Assembly (NCBI GenBank): GCA_009823395.1
Contig: CM020509.1
Location: forward strand, 8,216,001-8,280,000
Source: Thamnaconus septentrionalis
Taxonomy: Eukaryota; Chordata; Actinopteri; Tetraodontiformes; Monacanthidae
Direction: 5' to 3'
DNA: 64,000 bases
Under the pieces are notes generated by a model. The model was not told where the DNA came from. It saw only the letters and a list, made by a program, of their open reading frames with translations, and ran no database searches. The translations under genes and the position numbers were made by a program. This document shows, piece by piece, positions 1 through 12,959 of the stretch. Position 1 is the first letter of the stretch. The number at the start of each line of letters is the position of its first letter.

Positions 1-3
1 AGT

Positions 4-49
<46 letters not shown>
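1..49. repeat. (CA)n microsatellite
   Basis: About 22 uninterrupted CA units from base 5, cut by the left window edge. Confidence 0.95.
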
Positions 50-52
<3 letters not shown>

Positions 53-194
53 AGGTGTTTGAAGTGAGGTGTGAGCTGGTTTTAAATGAACAGTTGAGCT
101 GACAGAATGTCTTCAGGGCCAATATGACTTCCTTTACGTTTGGAATGTAGTCCTCTTCTTCATTGTGTTCAGTCTGATTTAAACTGTGGTTAAT

Positions 195-352
195 GCCATA
201 CAAGTCTATGGGGTCAAAAGTCAGCTTTGTCCTAGAGACATGGGACCACTTGCAGGTTCATCGGGATCCCACAAGACACAGCCACGTCAAATTTGGGGCA
301 TGGAAAATGTCCTCCAAGGTGGGGCGTGACAGAGAAAGTTTGAGAACCACTG
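195..352 (+). repeat. Dispersed repeat, copy A (hAT-like right end)
   Basis: A 158-bp sequence beginning GCCATACAAGTCTATGGGG and ending GTTTGAGAACCACTG. It recurs near 10955-11302 and 30381-30750 at high identity. The right end, read on the opposite strand, is CAGTGGTTCTCAAAC, the terminal motif of hAT-type DNA transposons. This copy lacks the telomere-like internal part of the others. Open frames across it are not genes. Confidence 0.75.
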
Positions 353-3300
353 GGTTACATACATGCACTAAGACACACACACGCTGCTTCTGGAGGAACT
401 TGTACATTTGGCCCATGTCTTCCGGAGTACCTATCTCCAGGAGAACACACAAAACATGATTGTGCTCAGACGACTTTCCTCCTTATCGATATGTAGCGCA
501 GATTGAAAATGCTCTTCAGCGCTCTGATGTTTGGAAGACAAAGACCTTGATGGGCCTCTTTCAGATGGGACCAGCCCAAGGACTGGCCTTGTTTTATTCC
601 CATTGCCAGTGACTTTGAGTGGAATGTGGGTTTCCTCCTAATGGCCTCCCAGAAAGCCTCAGAGATTTTCACAATGTGCTGCTGCGCACATGGACGTTTG
701 TTCTGGAGAGAGACGGAGGGACAAAACAGGGGAAGCGATGTCAAAGCTGGAGCAACAACATGGCGTGCAGAGAAGAACCTTCATTCAGGTTCGAGTTTAT
801 TTAACAAACCTAAGTACATTAATAATTTTAATCAAATTTAGAATAAATATCTGTAAAATAACAACTATCAGCTGCACATTATTTGCCAACTCTCTGGTCT
901 TGTACGACTTGTACATCTGCATTTAGTGGCGGTAAACAGCAGAAACCTTCTTCAAACCACTCAGGACTTTGCCTGATGGGCCAGAGCTTTTGATCTGAAC
1001 AACTTTGATGCTGTCTTTGATGTGTTTTTGGTGTTTGCATCATCAGACAACTATCTGCACAGGATGCCACAATGTGCTGATTCTGGAGGGAGCCGTAAAT
1101 CCTCTGAAAGCCTGTTCTGGTTCCAACCTACTTAAGAAAATGTATTGCAGCTTCAAGCAGAGCATCTCCGGCCAGATCCTCCGGCCACTTGGCCTGCAGA
1201 GGTCCATCGTTTCAGACTCCAGAAGCTGGAATTGCTGTCTGCCTCAATCCTGCGCTTAATTAACACCATTGAACGGTTTTTGATTACCTGACAAAAACAC
1301 AGGTATTGATTGAAGTGACTGGGCCCGGCCTGCTCGTAAATGCCAACTGCCCCGAACCACCGGGCAACCAATGGGGAGGGAGAGGAACACCTGAAGGCAT
1401 CAGGCCAGAATTTCAATCTGTCTGAGACGCAAGTGACTTCCTCCAGTGAGTTTACATCTGTAGCCGTCTGTTGGAATGTTGTTAATTATTAAATTCCCTT
1501 TGGCGTTCAGCGATCATTTTATTATCGACTTATCGACTTTACTTCTCTGCATGTCATGAAGTGTAAAAGGTCTCAGTCAGTTTTGCCTCGTACTGTATTC
1601 CGACTGTTCCGCCCCTCCCATCACTGTTGTGGACGTTTTGACATAAAACTCCAGCTGACCCACAAAACATGGAGATAGTCAACTTTCAAAATGCTGCCGT
1701 AGCAGAACCATGACGCAGCAGCCGCAGATTATAATAATTTTATCAGTTGTTAATTTTTTGACTCCACGGAGACTCTTTTTTTCACGCCTCGCATCTCCGC
1801 ATGGCGTTCACCCCTATGCGCTCATTTGAGATGGATTAATGAAAAAGAGGAACGTTGTGCTGTTGCGGCGCTCTGCCATCTTTCTGCAGACTTGGCGGAA
1901 TGTAAAAGCTCCACTGTCATTAAATTTGTAAATGGTTTCCTTTGACAGCCGGCGTCAAAAACCTGCGGGAGGTCTATTAATGAAGGAGCGGTGAGGGGGA
2001 GGAGGCAACCTGGGCCAGACGTTTGCCTTAACAGTGACTTTTTTCAATCCCTCATCAACGTGTTAGAAGGCAGGCGTGTTTGTTGCGTGAAAGAAAGGAT
2101 AAATAAAAGTAAAGAGGCCGCTGCTGCCGCATGGACTTTTACGTGGGAACCCAGAGGTGTGTGTGTGAGAGAGTAATTCGCTAAACACAAACTCAAGCAA
2201 AACCTTTCATTTTTAAAGTAATTTAAAGTCAGCACAAATTTTGAGCGTGGGTTTGAGAAGTCCATGAATACATTCATCAGCGAGCGCGGCGAAGATTCTC
2301 ACCAAATGAGGAAACGAACCAACTTCACTGCTGCGCAATTTTTTTTTTTTTTCCTGCGGAGTGGAAATGCGGTGACCTGATTTTACCCCAACCTTCGCTT
2401 GTGTCTCGGCCAAATTGTTGTCTCCGCTCCACACCTGCTGTTGTTGTCATGTAAATGAGATGCATATTTTCAGCCGCTCCGCTCCGCTGGAGTGGAAAGG
2501 TAAATATCTGCGTTATGCCGGCGGACCAGAGTGCACGAGGCGTCCTGCTATTCCATTAACCCGTGTCTACGTGCAAAACAACACTGTATTGACACTGATC
2601 AGCCAATAGCTCAGCGTAAAGTGGCGCTCTGAATACTCACAAGTCCTATATGTGTTTGTGTTAATGTGTGTGTGTGTTTGTGCACTAATCAATTCTTCAC
2701 AGGTCCCAATCCAAGACTGTACACTTTGAACAGAATGCTAATGCTGAATGCTAACCTTTGTGCTCCTTGTGCTTATGAGCATTTTTGACTGCAATAGCTG
2801 TGGTTTCCCTCTCATGTTTTAGCGCGTAATACTTCAGGTCTATTAGACGCCATGAACGAGCTCAGTATTGTCCCTGTCTGAGCTTCCATTGATCCAATCC
2901 CATTGAGCGACACGGGGAATTTTCGCTCGTCCATTTGTCCCACGCCATCGTATTGCTGACTTTGGAGAGTTTGGTTTCCCCTTCGGTTAATTAAGCATAT
3001 TAGCTGTGTGTTTAGGAGAAATAGTCTCAGGTCACAAACGCTCTCGTTATCGATTCCCGTGTTTTCAACAGCGTTCTCAGCGAAACGCTAGACGCGTATG
3101 TTCAATCTGCCGTGTGCATCTCGAGCAAAAGTAGCGACTCTGAGGATGAACACTGACATGTAAGCAAAGCTACTGTATTATGTCAGCCTAATGAACGCAG
3201 AATTCAGCCAGCCAGTGCATGGCACCTAATCGACTGTATACATATGCTGTGGTTCTGCCTCCAAGGCAGGAATGGAGGCAGTAACATTGAGCCAAGGAGG

Positions 3301-3710
3301 CAGAATGAGGCAGAGCCTCAGGATCTGGAGTGATCTGGAAGCAGTTTGAGTTAATTCAGAGCAGGGGTGCAGGCAGACCAAAATTATTATCAGTGGGCAT
3401 TAGACCTGTATGAGGTTTCTCCAGGTTCATTGGCTCCGTTTCAATTAGCAAGTTAATGACTTTGTTTAGTTGAGTTTATGTTTGTTCAGTTTGGTTGTAT
3501 TTTGGTGAATAAAAATGTGCAGACTGTGTTGAAGGTCTTTGTGACCACTGAACAGACGGTCCGACGTCGACTACTGCTCAAGAAGGACAAGCGTTTGATA
3601 TTTCAGACGTTCACCTCCCTGTGAAAAAAATATTCCTCACTCTATTTTGCATTTAGGAAAAACAAAACCAAAAAACGAATGTGTTCTCCAGCGGTAGCAT
3701 TAGATTAAAC
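353..3710. other. Intergenic; candidate noncoding elements, no gene
   Basis: 353-1750 shows nothing I can name. About 1755-2000 is unique, CpG-bearing and contains GATTAATGAAAAAGAGG and TCTATTAATGAAGG. About 2425-2560 carries two POU-like motifs, ATGTAAAT at 2449-2456 and ATGCATAT at 2460-2467, beside a CACCTG E-box. A short (TG)n tract lies at 2665-2681. About 2820-3200 is again unique and holds TTAATTAAGCATATTAG. About 3260-3320 has a cluster of GAGGCAG words. Conservation is guessed from texture, since no alignment was possible. Confidence 0.35.
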
Positions 3711-3820
3711 CAGCCCACCCGCAGGATTCACACCTTCATTTCACACTATGCAACCTCCTGTAAAAAAAAAAGATAAATATTCCTCAGACTGACACTGGTT
3801 TGGCAAATAACATTTCACAG
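3711..3820 (+). repeat. Direct repeat, left copy (about 110 bp)
   Basis: Runs from CAGCCCACCCGCAGGATT to TGGTTTGGCAAATAACATT and is clearly similar, though diverged, to 4245-4364. The two copies lie 534 bp apart and bracket a GC-richer segment. It may be a diverged tandem duplication or the ends of an unrecognised insertion. Confidence 0.55.
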
Positions 3821-4244
3821 TGGCCAGCATCCAGAGGAATCAAACCAAGAAAAAATGCGATGGGGGAAATAAATCAATTGGAATTGTGACTGCAGAAGTG
3901 GTTGGTTTGCATGTAGAGCAATGCGAGCGTGTTTCCTGGCACCGCCCGCTGTATGCGAGCCAAGGCCTGCCGCCTGCTGCCGCGGTGCAGCAAGGTTGCA
4001 GCTGTGCAGCGCTGTGAGGAAATATTTAAATGTGCGCAGGTAAATTGGGCCCTGTGGCGCGCGGCCTCGTTGTTGACTGGGTTGGTTCCCGTGTCCTTGT
4101 TGGGAGTTCTTGCCATCTGCACCGTCAGCACGTTGATCTGTATTCACCACGGAGGACCCCGCTAGTTCTGTCCAACTTCTCCTGCTTTTATTCGTATGTC
4201 TTGTGCGTATTGAAACATCATCACACAAGGGGACGGGTGCGGGG

Positions 4245-4364
4245 CAGCCCACCTGCGGATTTTTTGAACTTCATTTCTCTGGGCCAAATGTGAAACCTCC
4301 CACCTAAACGATAAAGAAATATTATGCAGAATGGCAGTGGTTTGGCGAATAACATTCCTCAGTC
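4245..4364 (+). repeat. Direct repeat, right copy (about 120 bp)
   Basis: Runs from CAGCCCACCTGCGGATT to TGGTTTGGCGAATAACATT. Its match to 3711-3820 is strongest at both ends and contains small indels. The 424 bp between the copies are CpG-rich and open in several frames on both strands, but no protein family was recognised there. Confidence 0.55.
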
Positions 4365-7300
4365 GCTGGAAGGGGGCGGAGACAGAAGTGACTGTAACAC
4401 CGCTAGGTTCAAATGTTTATTTTCCTTGCAAAAGTCGTCACCGCCCCAGCTGTGTGGTTGTTGCACGGATCAAAGGGATCTGCACGGCTAAACTACACAA
4501 GGCAGCCCAACCACCTTCAGCTGCAGACACACAACCTGGCTGAGTTTCGATACAGCGCCGCCGGGACCCAGCGTAAATAATTGATTAGAACATCTGTGAG
4601 GCAGAGAGATACATATGGTTAACAGTCCCAAGGCTGTTGTATTCTTTATCGGCACGCTGGTCCAATCAAGATACGACTTGGTCAGGGCTGTGACGTATAT
4701 GCAGTACCATGCACGATAGCATGTAGGAGTGCTGTCAGATCAGGATACTTTCAAATGGGAAAATATTTGATTGGCTCCAAGCCTGTTTTGCAACAGGCCT
4801 GAACATGCATTTGGCACTGCTGCTGCATGTGGAATAACTGGGAGTCCTGAGAGTGATCGTAGAACTCAATCATCCAACAAGTTCCCCCAAAACCTGTGTT
4901 TAAGGTTTCAGAGAAGAACTGATGCTGTTATAAAGCCAGCACAAAATATTGGCTTGATTTAGACTTTTAGTCCTTGAATTCACTTTCCATTTGATAACCA
5001 AAGTAAGCTGTCATTTTGATAAGAAATTTCATTTCATTTGCAGCAATTCGATTTCTTCCTTCACTCAAACTTTTGCTCTGTACTCTTTATTAAAAAGAAC
5101 CAAAAGAAAACCCAAAAAAGCAGCATGAAACTGAGGCACAGTCCAGTCACACAGATGCGGTTCAAGAGCGGTTATTCTAATACTGTAATTGTTTGGTTGT
5201 CATGATTACACCAATCAGTGTCCTCAGAGGTATTACACTGTCAAGGCTTTGTAATTTATCCCAAACTCACACAGTCGCTGCGCACAGATAACGACATCGC
5301 CCCCAATCCGGAGGCAAACAAATCCAAGCCACGGATGGTAGCGATGAGTTGAAACGAGTTCATGGTTGCAGCTTGTACAAATAACTCGATAATCCACCGA
5401 AAAAACTAAATAAAACCTGAGTATCGTGCCATCAAGAGAAACATACGCTTGTGTAAAATGGTGAAAATGCTGCTTTTTCTCTAATTAGCTGCATTTACAG
5501 CCTGATTGGATTTTTGCGTTTAAGTGCGCAGCTATACACTCGGCAAACAGCCACATTAACATAGAGCCACGCTACAGCTGTCAATGATACTGAATAATTA
5601 ATGGTAAACATATTACTTGGACCTTAGCCGGCCCTCATTACTTCTATGGGCTTGTCTCATGTATGCAGAGGGCCAATTTGTGAGGCAGCAATTTAAGCAT
5701 TTCTTCAGCCCCTTTAGCGGAGCATCCCATTATAAAGGCGCCTCTCTCTGCTTGTAATCAAAGAAAAATATGCAGCATGAGCACTTCCACCAAGGACTCA
5801 CTAATCTGAGTGTTTTCTCAGCCTAAAACCATTACGGAGCCAAGTATACATTGCAGGCTGCAGGGGCGTGAAGTGGATGAACAAAATGATGGAAATGAGT
5901 ATCCTGAGAGTATATTGTCCTCTTAAAGGTTTTTTTTCTGAAAAAGAAATGTTTTTTTTTTCCCCTTCATGGCTTTCCTCTTTAAATGTTATAAAAGAGG
6001 CAACTTGTATCGCTGAAAAGGCCAACAGGAAGAGGAAAAGTCGAAAGAGATGGAGCGCAAACTGGAGAGCAACCTCAGCCGTAACGATGCAGGGTTGGAA
6101 TTTGCCTTAAATGACCTTCCACTGTAAAGTCATTATCGACAGTTTTCTGCTGAAGAGGAAAAAAAATCTATGGATTTCTCCCCGTGTCTTTTTAAAATGA
6201 GCTATCGTGTTGCCGAGCACTGGCCTGGCAGCTCTGCAAAAAAAGACCTAGAATGAGTTTATGTTCCAACCAGAGCACCACATGGAAATGGAACATTTTG
6301 CAAATCAGTCTTTCACAGGTGGTTGAAGGAGCCCAGAGGGGAGAAGTAAAGATCGAATGCATTTGATTTACAAGATTTTAGTCATGAAATCTCAATCTCA
6401 CTCTTTTGCAAACTGGTAGAAATAATTCTCGGGTGCCATTGGATTCCAGTTTTGCGATGAAACTTTATGAGAAAATAGCTGAGAGTTTGAAGTTCTTATC
6501 AAATTACACTGGTGATGAGTGGAGGGGCTGAAGTGGAGGGAGCCCTATCTCAACCACACTGACACATTCACTTATCACAGGAAGTATGCCTTCTGTCCCA
6601 CTCGCGCAATCTGACAGCCTGAAACTCAGTACAGCAGATTTATGTGATACACTGCTGAACACCACAAGATGAAGATAAGAGGCGGCGCTGCACTCTCCTC
6701 TCTATTTCACGTGATGACCAAATATTGCAAGACAAGGATGAAAAAAAGGAAGCTTTCAAAAGCAGTAAAGATTAAGACATTTTTTAAGGAATGTTTCTAT
6801 ATCGTAATTAATTGAGATAATGAGCCGTTATTGTCCCACTGTGTCTTGTGCATGCAAAGAAATATAATTAATGCAATAATATACAATATAAACACAATAT
6901 CAGCAATATGTAAAATGGTTTATGGTGCATGCTGTATCCAACACAACTTTGATAACATGTGAAATTGCACATATGAGTGACCTGACGTAGGTCACTGGCC
7001 TAGATAGTTGGAGACTGTCCGTGGGTACGTGCGTGTGCTTTACAGGAAGCAGCCTGTCATCAATTATATTATTTAGTGAATACTGGAAATATCTTGAACT
7101 GAAAGCACTTTTTGTCTTTCGATTGTGCACGTGTGCGTGCGTGCACGTGCCTGCATATCATCACTCATCTCAAAAATGCAACCAGTTTTGCTTTCAGGCC
7201 TAATAAGACCTTCTGAAGACATTGTTTTTTTCATGCACCCCTCCCTGCCCTGTTTTCCTGCCTCTTCTCAATAAACAATGTATCAAAGGCTTCCATCTTC

Positions 7301-10300
7301 AACCCCTCCAAAAAGAACTAGCCACGGAGCACTACAGTATTCTCTTTTGTTCCGGTAAACATCTTCAAGGGTGCCCCACACAAAACATGAATGCTTTATT
7401 TCTCGCCTCTCTGTCAGCACATAGCAAGGCTTGCACTTTCTTCAGAGAGCTGATAAATATGAAATATCGCCCCGACTATCTGAAAATGCTGGGGCTGCTT
7501 TGCATGGCTGAACTTTGTATCTCGTCCGAAAGAAAACCCAGCATCCAGTTTAGACCGAGAGCGAGCCTCCTTATCGGGCCGAGAGCAAACTCAGGATTTG
7601 TGTTCGGGCGACCCACAATGCAGTGGATGACACAGAGAGAAAATGTTGCATCTATGGTGCCGCTGATAATGTACAGCTGCGCCAAACGCTGTCGGACAGC
7701 GTCGTGAGTAGATTTGACAATTTCTGCCAAGAGCCGGAGCTCTGCCAGGACACACTGTCACCCAGAACTAATCTGGCCCACACAAGAGCGGACGAGGCGC
7801 TGCTGCCACTAATTTCCTCCAATGGAGGGCAACCCTCACTGCTGACTGACACTCAAGTGCAAAAAAAAAAGCCCCTCTGCAGAAGTTTTTAACTCACATT
7901 TTATCAAAAAATTTGTTTGGATTTTATCTTCACAGAAATGGCTGTTGAAGTGACAGAAGACACAATATACGAAGAACAAACCTGTTGATTTACGTCACAG
8001 CTCATTCACCAATGTCCAATGCTGACTGATTTGAAAAGTGATGCTGCAACAACTAAACAATGTCTTCTGCCAACACATTACAATAAATTTCGTTATTTGA
8101 CTGTTTTGTTTTCTTGTATTTTCAGTTTTTCCCCAACCAGATACATTCTGCCAAATGGTTGCCAAGCATGCTCACAGTAGTCACACTGGTGATTTGTGGC
8201 ATTGTGTATCACCAGGGGATTTGTGTTCTTGTTTTAGCTTTTGCAGTTATTTGTCTGTAGTGTTGACAAAGGTGCCCAGGATGAACAAATAGCAAAATAA
8301 TTGCTGCGTGTGGCCCTAACAGCATCTAATCTCAAGATTGTGTCTGGTTTCCAAAGCAGACAGACAAAAAACATGCTAGCATCCAAACTAATTAGTACCC
8401 AATTTTTTTGTTCAAACGCATTATTGTCGGGGTCTGTTCTCTCAACAAATCAGACAAAGGGACTCGAGGGCCACAGCCGTTCCACTACAAGGGCCCTCGT
8501 CTTGTTGTGCAACATGAAACCAGTGGGTGCCACGTCTGCGAGCGATGCCAAAAGGCTCAGCCGGGCTTTGCGCTGGGAAGTCGAACGCTGCTCCCTGCCA
8601 ACAACATTCATCTTCCCCAAATGTGGCGGAAGGGTTGTAGTTAACCCAGAAATCCAACCGAATGTGAACGAGCGCTGCACGTGTCGAGGGCCGTTCAGAT
8701 GGAGCCCTTGGAAGGCCTGGAACACTCCCATTTCCCACTCCCATCACTGAAGTGTTTAGTCTCTTGGAAACAAATTACAGTAGTAGCACGAGTTCCTCTA
8801 TGAAAAGTTTTTCTGATGTGACTCTTTTTTTGAAAAACGTGAAGTTCCTTGGCTGAGTGTTGTACAAAAAAACTGAGAGTAAAAACTTCATTTTGAGCCT
8901 TTCAATGCTTAGATGCCAAGGTGCCCCCGACTCCCCAGTCAAAGTCGGCGCTAAACTGCGATAAAGCACAGCTATGAGCGAGATGGAGCTGTTGTTTCCA
9001 CGTGGCTGCTTTGCCAGATATTTGTTTAATAAATTGCCAAGTGGTAAGGCGATTACACAGTCTAATTCTCATTGGGGCATCAATTTCCAAGCAGCTAATT
9101 AAAATGCACTGTGATTTGAGCGTACACGGTCCCACTGGATATAATAAAGCCAATATTATGAAGGCTTGATGGTGGCACTGATACCATACTAAGCGCCATC
9201 TCATTCGCTGATATTATTAAGGTATTGAAATATCATTTCCTCTCAGCATTTGTTACTGGTTCTCTTTTTGAAACCCTCGTCTGCCTGTTATTTTTTTCCC
9301 GTTGCTAATAACGTTTAACACAGAATGATGCTCCATATTTAGCGGCGTAATTCTATTGAGCTTTTATTGCAAAGGGCAGAGGGGTTAAATGTCCAGGGTT
9401 AGCAGACTGATTAAAGATATTATGGCAGCCTGACTCGGGGAAATTAGCTAAATTGACCAACTCTATTCTTTTCCAAACTTGTTTTTTTTTTCCTGTTTAA
9501 TTACTTCCAATAAGCGTTGTTCCCAGGTTTGCACAAAAATAAACAGGACTTTGGCGCAGACACAAGTAGACCTGATTTGAATCCAAGCAGAAATTGCAAG
9601 TTATGCATAAAATGGCAGGTTTAGAGTTGATGATGACCTTCAGGAGGAATTATGACAATGGGACGGATGAGGGCTTAAGTCTAAAGCTGGCCTTGACTCC
9701 ACCGGAATCTGAGTGCAGCTTTGAATAAAGGTGAATGCGGAACTGATGTCATTGCTGCAACGTTTTAACGAAATCAGTCATCTTTGACTTAATACGACCT
9801 GGAGAAGAGTTTTAAGGGGTACAAGTGAAACTTTTCCCACAACCTGCGTGATCAAACTGCAACCACTGGGAATTGAACCAGCGGCATTCGCACCTCATTT
9901 TGCAAACATCTCCGTTTGGGTTCAGATTTAACGGAACTTGAAATGAGATGTCCTGGGACAGACTGTCTATTCACACCGCAAGTGTCAAAACTATTTACTT
10001 TTCAAACTACATTATTTCCACTCATTGTGACCATGTGCAAGATTTAAACTTTATTCGAGTGTGGTTCCCCCTTCAAGTGAAGAGCAATACTTTGTAAAAT
10101 GTGTTTGTTAATTAGCTTGTAGATTTGAACTAAGTTTTACGTAGATTAAAAAAAATTAATGATTTACGACTAATCTTGTCTGAAATCTCCATTTTAGCAA
10201 GGATATGTAAGTGGATAAAATTAGTCAAAGTTCAGCCTTCAGTCTTTCATTCGAAGTGTACAGTTCTACCCTCTCCAGAAAGAAAACGGGTTGAAAATAA

Positions 10301-10954
10301 GATTTCACTGGATCTATCGACTCAAGAAGAAAAACACTTATTATAAAATAACAGTGTAAACAACAGGGTTCCATTCATAAATCCTTGCTGCTACTCTGCG
10401 ACGATGATAAACTGTGTACTGCAGTCTACAAATGCAAACATTAGTAATATTTGTATCTCAAACATGTGTAATCGTGCCACTCCCGAGGCAGCTCAGCCGC
10501 TGCTGTGCTGGCATCACAGCATTAATACTTTTTGATGGCAGCGGCATGCTTCTGACCAGCTGGCTGCTCTGGAGCGTCGCACTGCCGTTCAGTCCACTGA
10601 CAGCTGCTTTATGTCCGTCACATTAGCACAATAATATTAGACGGCTGTAAAACAGATGTGCCCACAACCAACATAACTCATCACATATGGCCCAGTTTAT
10701 TCATGGGAGATCTTCTGGAATCGTAAAAGTAAATTCCCGGCATTAATCCTGATTAACAATAACTGTATTCTCAGCTACTAATTCTACTTAGACGGACAAC
10801 AGCGCTGGACAACTTGCCCATTCCATTCCAATCTATACTAGTCTAGTCTATCTTTTCAATCTTCCGTTTCTCACACAATCCTAAATCTTTGCGAAAGGAA
10901 ACTGACATGTCCTACAAACCCAACTTTGCCCTCCTCATGCACTCTGCCCTACAA
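4365..10954. other. Intergenic; candidate noncoding elements, no gene
   Basis: 5160-5770 is largely unique, with GAATAATTAATGG and CTTGTAATC runs, and looks like conserved noncoding DNA. 7125-7152 is an alternating purine-pyrimidine run (GTGCACGTGTGCGTGCGTGC). 7420-7850 and 8300-8750 stay open for 149-161 codons but match no family I know. 8950-9480 has a palindromic CCACGTGG at 8998-9005 and TAATTA at 9096-9101, and reads like a strong candidate element. 10480-10680 has CAGCTG words and CATTAATAC. Nothing recognised elsewhere. Confidence 0.35.
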
Positions 10955-11302
10955 GCCATGCAAGTCTATTGGGTCAAAAGTCAACTTTGTCCTAGAGACA
11001 TGGGGCCACTTGCAGGTTCATCGTGATCCCTCAAGACACAGCCACATCAAATTTGGGGCTTGTAGTCCATGAGGAACCCGGAAACCCTAACCCTAATTCC
11101 AGCCTTATCGCTAACCCTAATGCCATGCAAGTCTATGGGGTCAAAAGTCAACTTTGTCCTAGAGACATGGGACCACTTGCAGGTCCATCGGGATCCCTCA
11201 AGACACAGCCACGGGCCTCTAGCTCCAAATTTGGGGCGGGGGGGAATGAAAAATTTTCTTCCTCCAAGGTGGGGTGTGACAGAGAAAGTTTGAGAACCAC
11301 TG
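10955..11302 (+). repeat. Dispersed repeat, copy B: two tandem units with CCCTAA motifs
   Basis: Two units start GCCATGCAAGTCTAT at 10955 and 11122. The first ends with telomere-like words (CCCTAACCCTAA at 11085-11096 and GCTAACCCTAA just before 11122). The second runs into the hAT-like end GTTTGAGAACCACTG. An 8-bp GCCCTACA lies on both sides (10946-10953 and 11302-11309), the size of an hAT target duplication. No gene is present. Confidence 0.75.
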
Positions 11303-12959
11303 CCCTACACTCAGTTACCACTAATATCCCTGAACCTTTGTCAGAATTGAGATTCGATAGGAACTCTTGTGTTTGTTTCTGTGGTTGACAGAAAAACAAA
11401 ACAACACAAACTCAGAGCCAACTGGGTGTCTGTGCTGAGCCAACTCAAACACCTTCTGATGAGATTTTTTCTTTTTTTAAAAACCACACGCAGAGCCTGA
11501 AGTTCCCGACAGCTCATCTAACCATTTCCACTTCCAATCTGCATATTGTTGTGTTTTCAGCCTGCGCTTCATTGAATGTTGCTGCCACGAGGACTAAAAC
11601 ACAAACACTCGTCATGTATTTTCTCCCCTCGAGTGCCTTGGAAACTTGTCAATCTCAGTTGGCCCTCCTCGGGAAGCCCTGCAGGCTATAATAATAATTA
11701 ATAATAATTAATAATAAAGGGCTCATAACCAGCCAAGCAAATTTCCATTTTACCGTAAACTTGGTGGCAACGGCACCAACCAGCTGCATCAGTGTGTGTG
11801 TGTGTGTTTACTAGAATTCACCAGAGACTCTGGTTTGCTTTTGTTGTTTCCCTCTAGCTGTAAATCTGATTTACAATTTTCCTTCCCCACACCTTTACAC
11901 ACCCACGGAATAAAACAAATTCCCACACAGAGTCGTCGTGAAATATATTTGTGAGTATTCTCATATTGAATGTTTAGCCTTCATGATTTAGCGTGAAGCC
12001 CTGTGTGAATATCATACAATAGTCCTTTGAAAACCCTTCCACTGTGATCTAAATGTCAATTAGCAATTATATATGAAGAGTGTAACAGCAAGTGAGCATC
12101 AGACAGCCTCAGTTTTACATATACTTCGAGTTGAACTTTGTCCACACTTTCCAAAACCACTTTTTACAGATTGAAGCGTCCTGATATATTTGTTCCAGTG
12201 TGCTGCTGCGAACCTCTCCATCACTAGCAAGCACACCAGGTTTAAACTATTTGACAAGCCTCTCTCCCAATTAAGGTTGTGCCCACCGTTGCATGAAGCG
12301 GCGATCCTGTCAACTACGGAGATTTTTTATTTTTTAGATGAATGTGGTGTGTCTAAATTCAAATGATGCAGCCTCTCAAGCTGGATTCTATCCATCAAAA
12401 TAAAAAATTTGCATTATGGACACGCATAACTTAAATCCCATAACTGGGATGTGACTGGAACAGCGTCTCACTTTCATCGTTCCCTGCTGGTGGGGAAAAT
12501 TGCCTGTGGTTGCTGTTTTTTTCCCCCCAACCCTCCCCTTCCAGGGAATATGATGGGTGTCAAAATCGGTCAAGGGAATTTCGACGCGTCAAATCCTCCC
12601 CTTCCACTCCACCAAACCGGTTCCTGACCCAAGCTGAAGCACAGCAAGGTTTGTCCTTCACTGCCTTAAAACAATTATTTTTGTATTACTTGACTAATTA
12701 TTCCCCTGTGGGGAAAAAGATGGTTGAAAAAAAGATAGTATAATGTTTGTTGTTTTTTTAACAGCTCTGTTGAAATTACACAATTGCAGGATGACTTGGG
12801 AAAAAATGTGGTAAGAATGATAGAATGGTATATACAAATACTTGAAAAAACAAAATGTAGAATCATCAGCATTCACTTTATCCAACTTTAAAGAACTACT
12901 ACAGTACCACACAGTACAACTTTTTTATCTCCATTAAAGTTTTATTTTGGGGGGGTCCA

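Noticed and set aside
3815..4252. 145-codon frame on the minus strand
   Set aside because: Lies between two noncoding direct repeats and overlaps open frames on the other strand; no domain.
7222..7707. 161-codon open frame on the + strand
   Set aside because: No recognisable domain, no splice context, composition like its noncoding neighbourhood; chance or candidate-CNE openness.
8301..8750. 149-codon open frame, with overlapping frames on both strands
   Set aside because: Several frames are open at once in a CpG-bearing patch; no protein family recognised.
10955..11302. Open frames reading through the dispersed repeat, seen at all three copies
   Set aside because: The shared peptide reflects repeat homology and not a gene family; frames break at unit boundaries.
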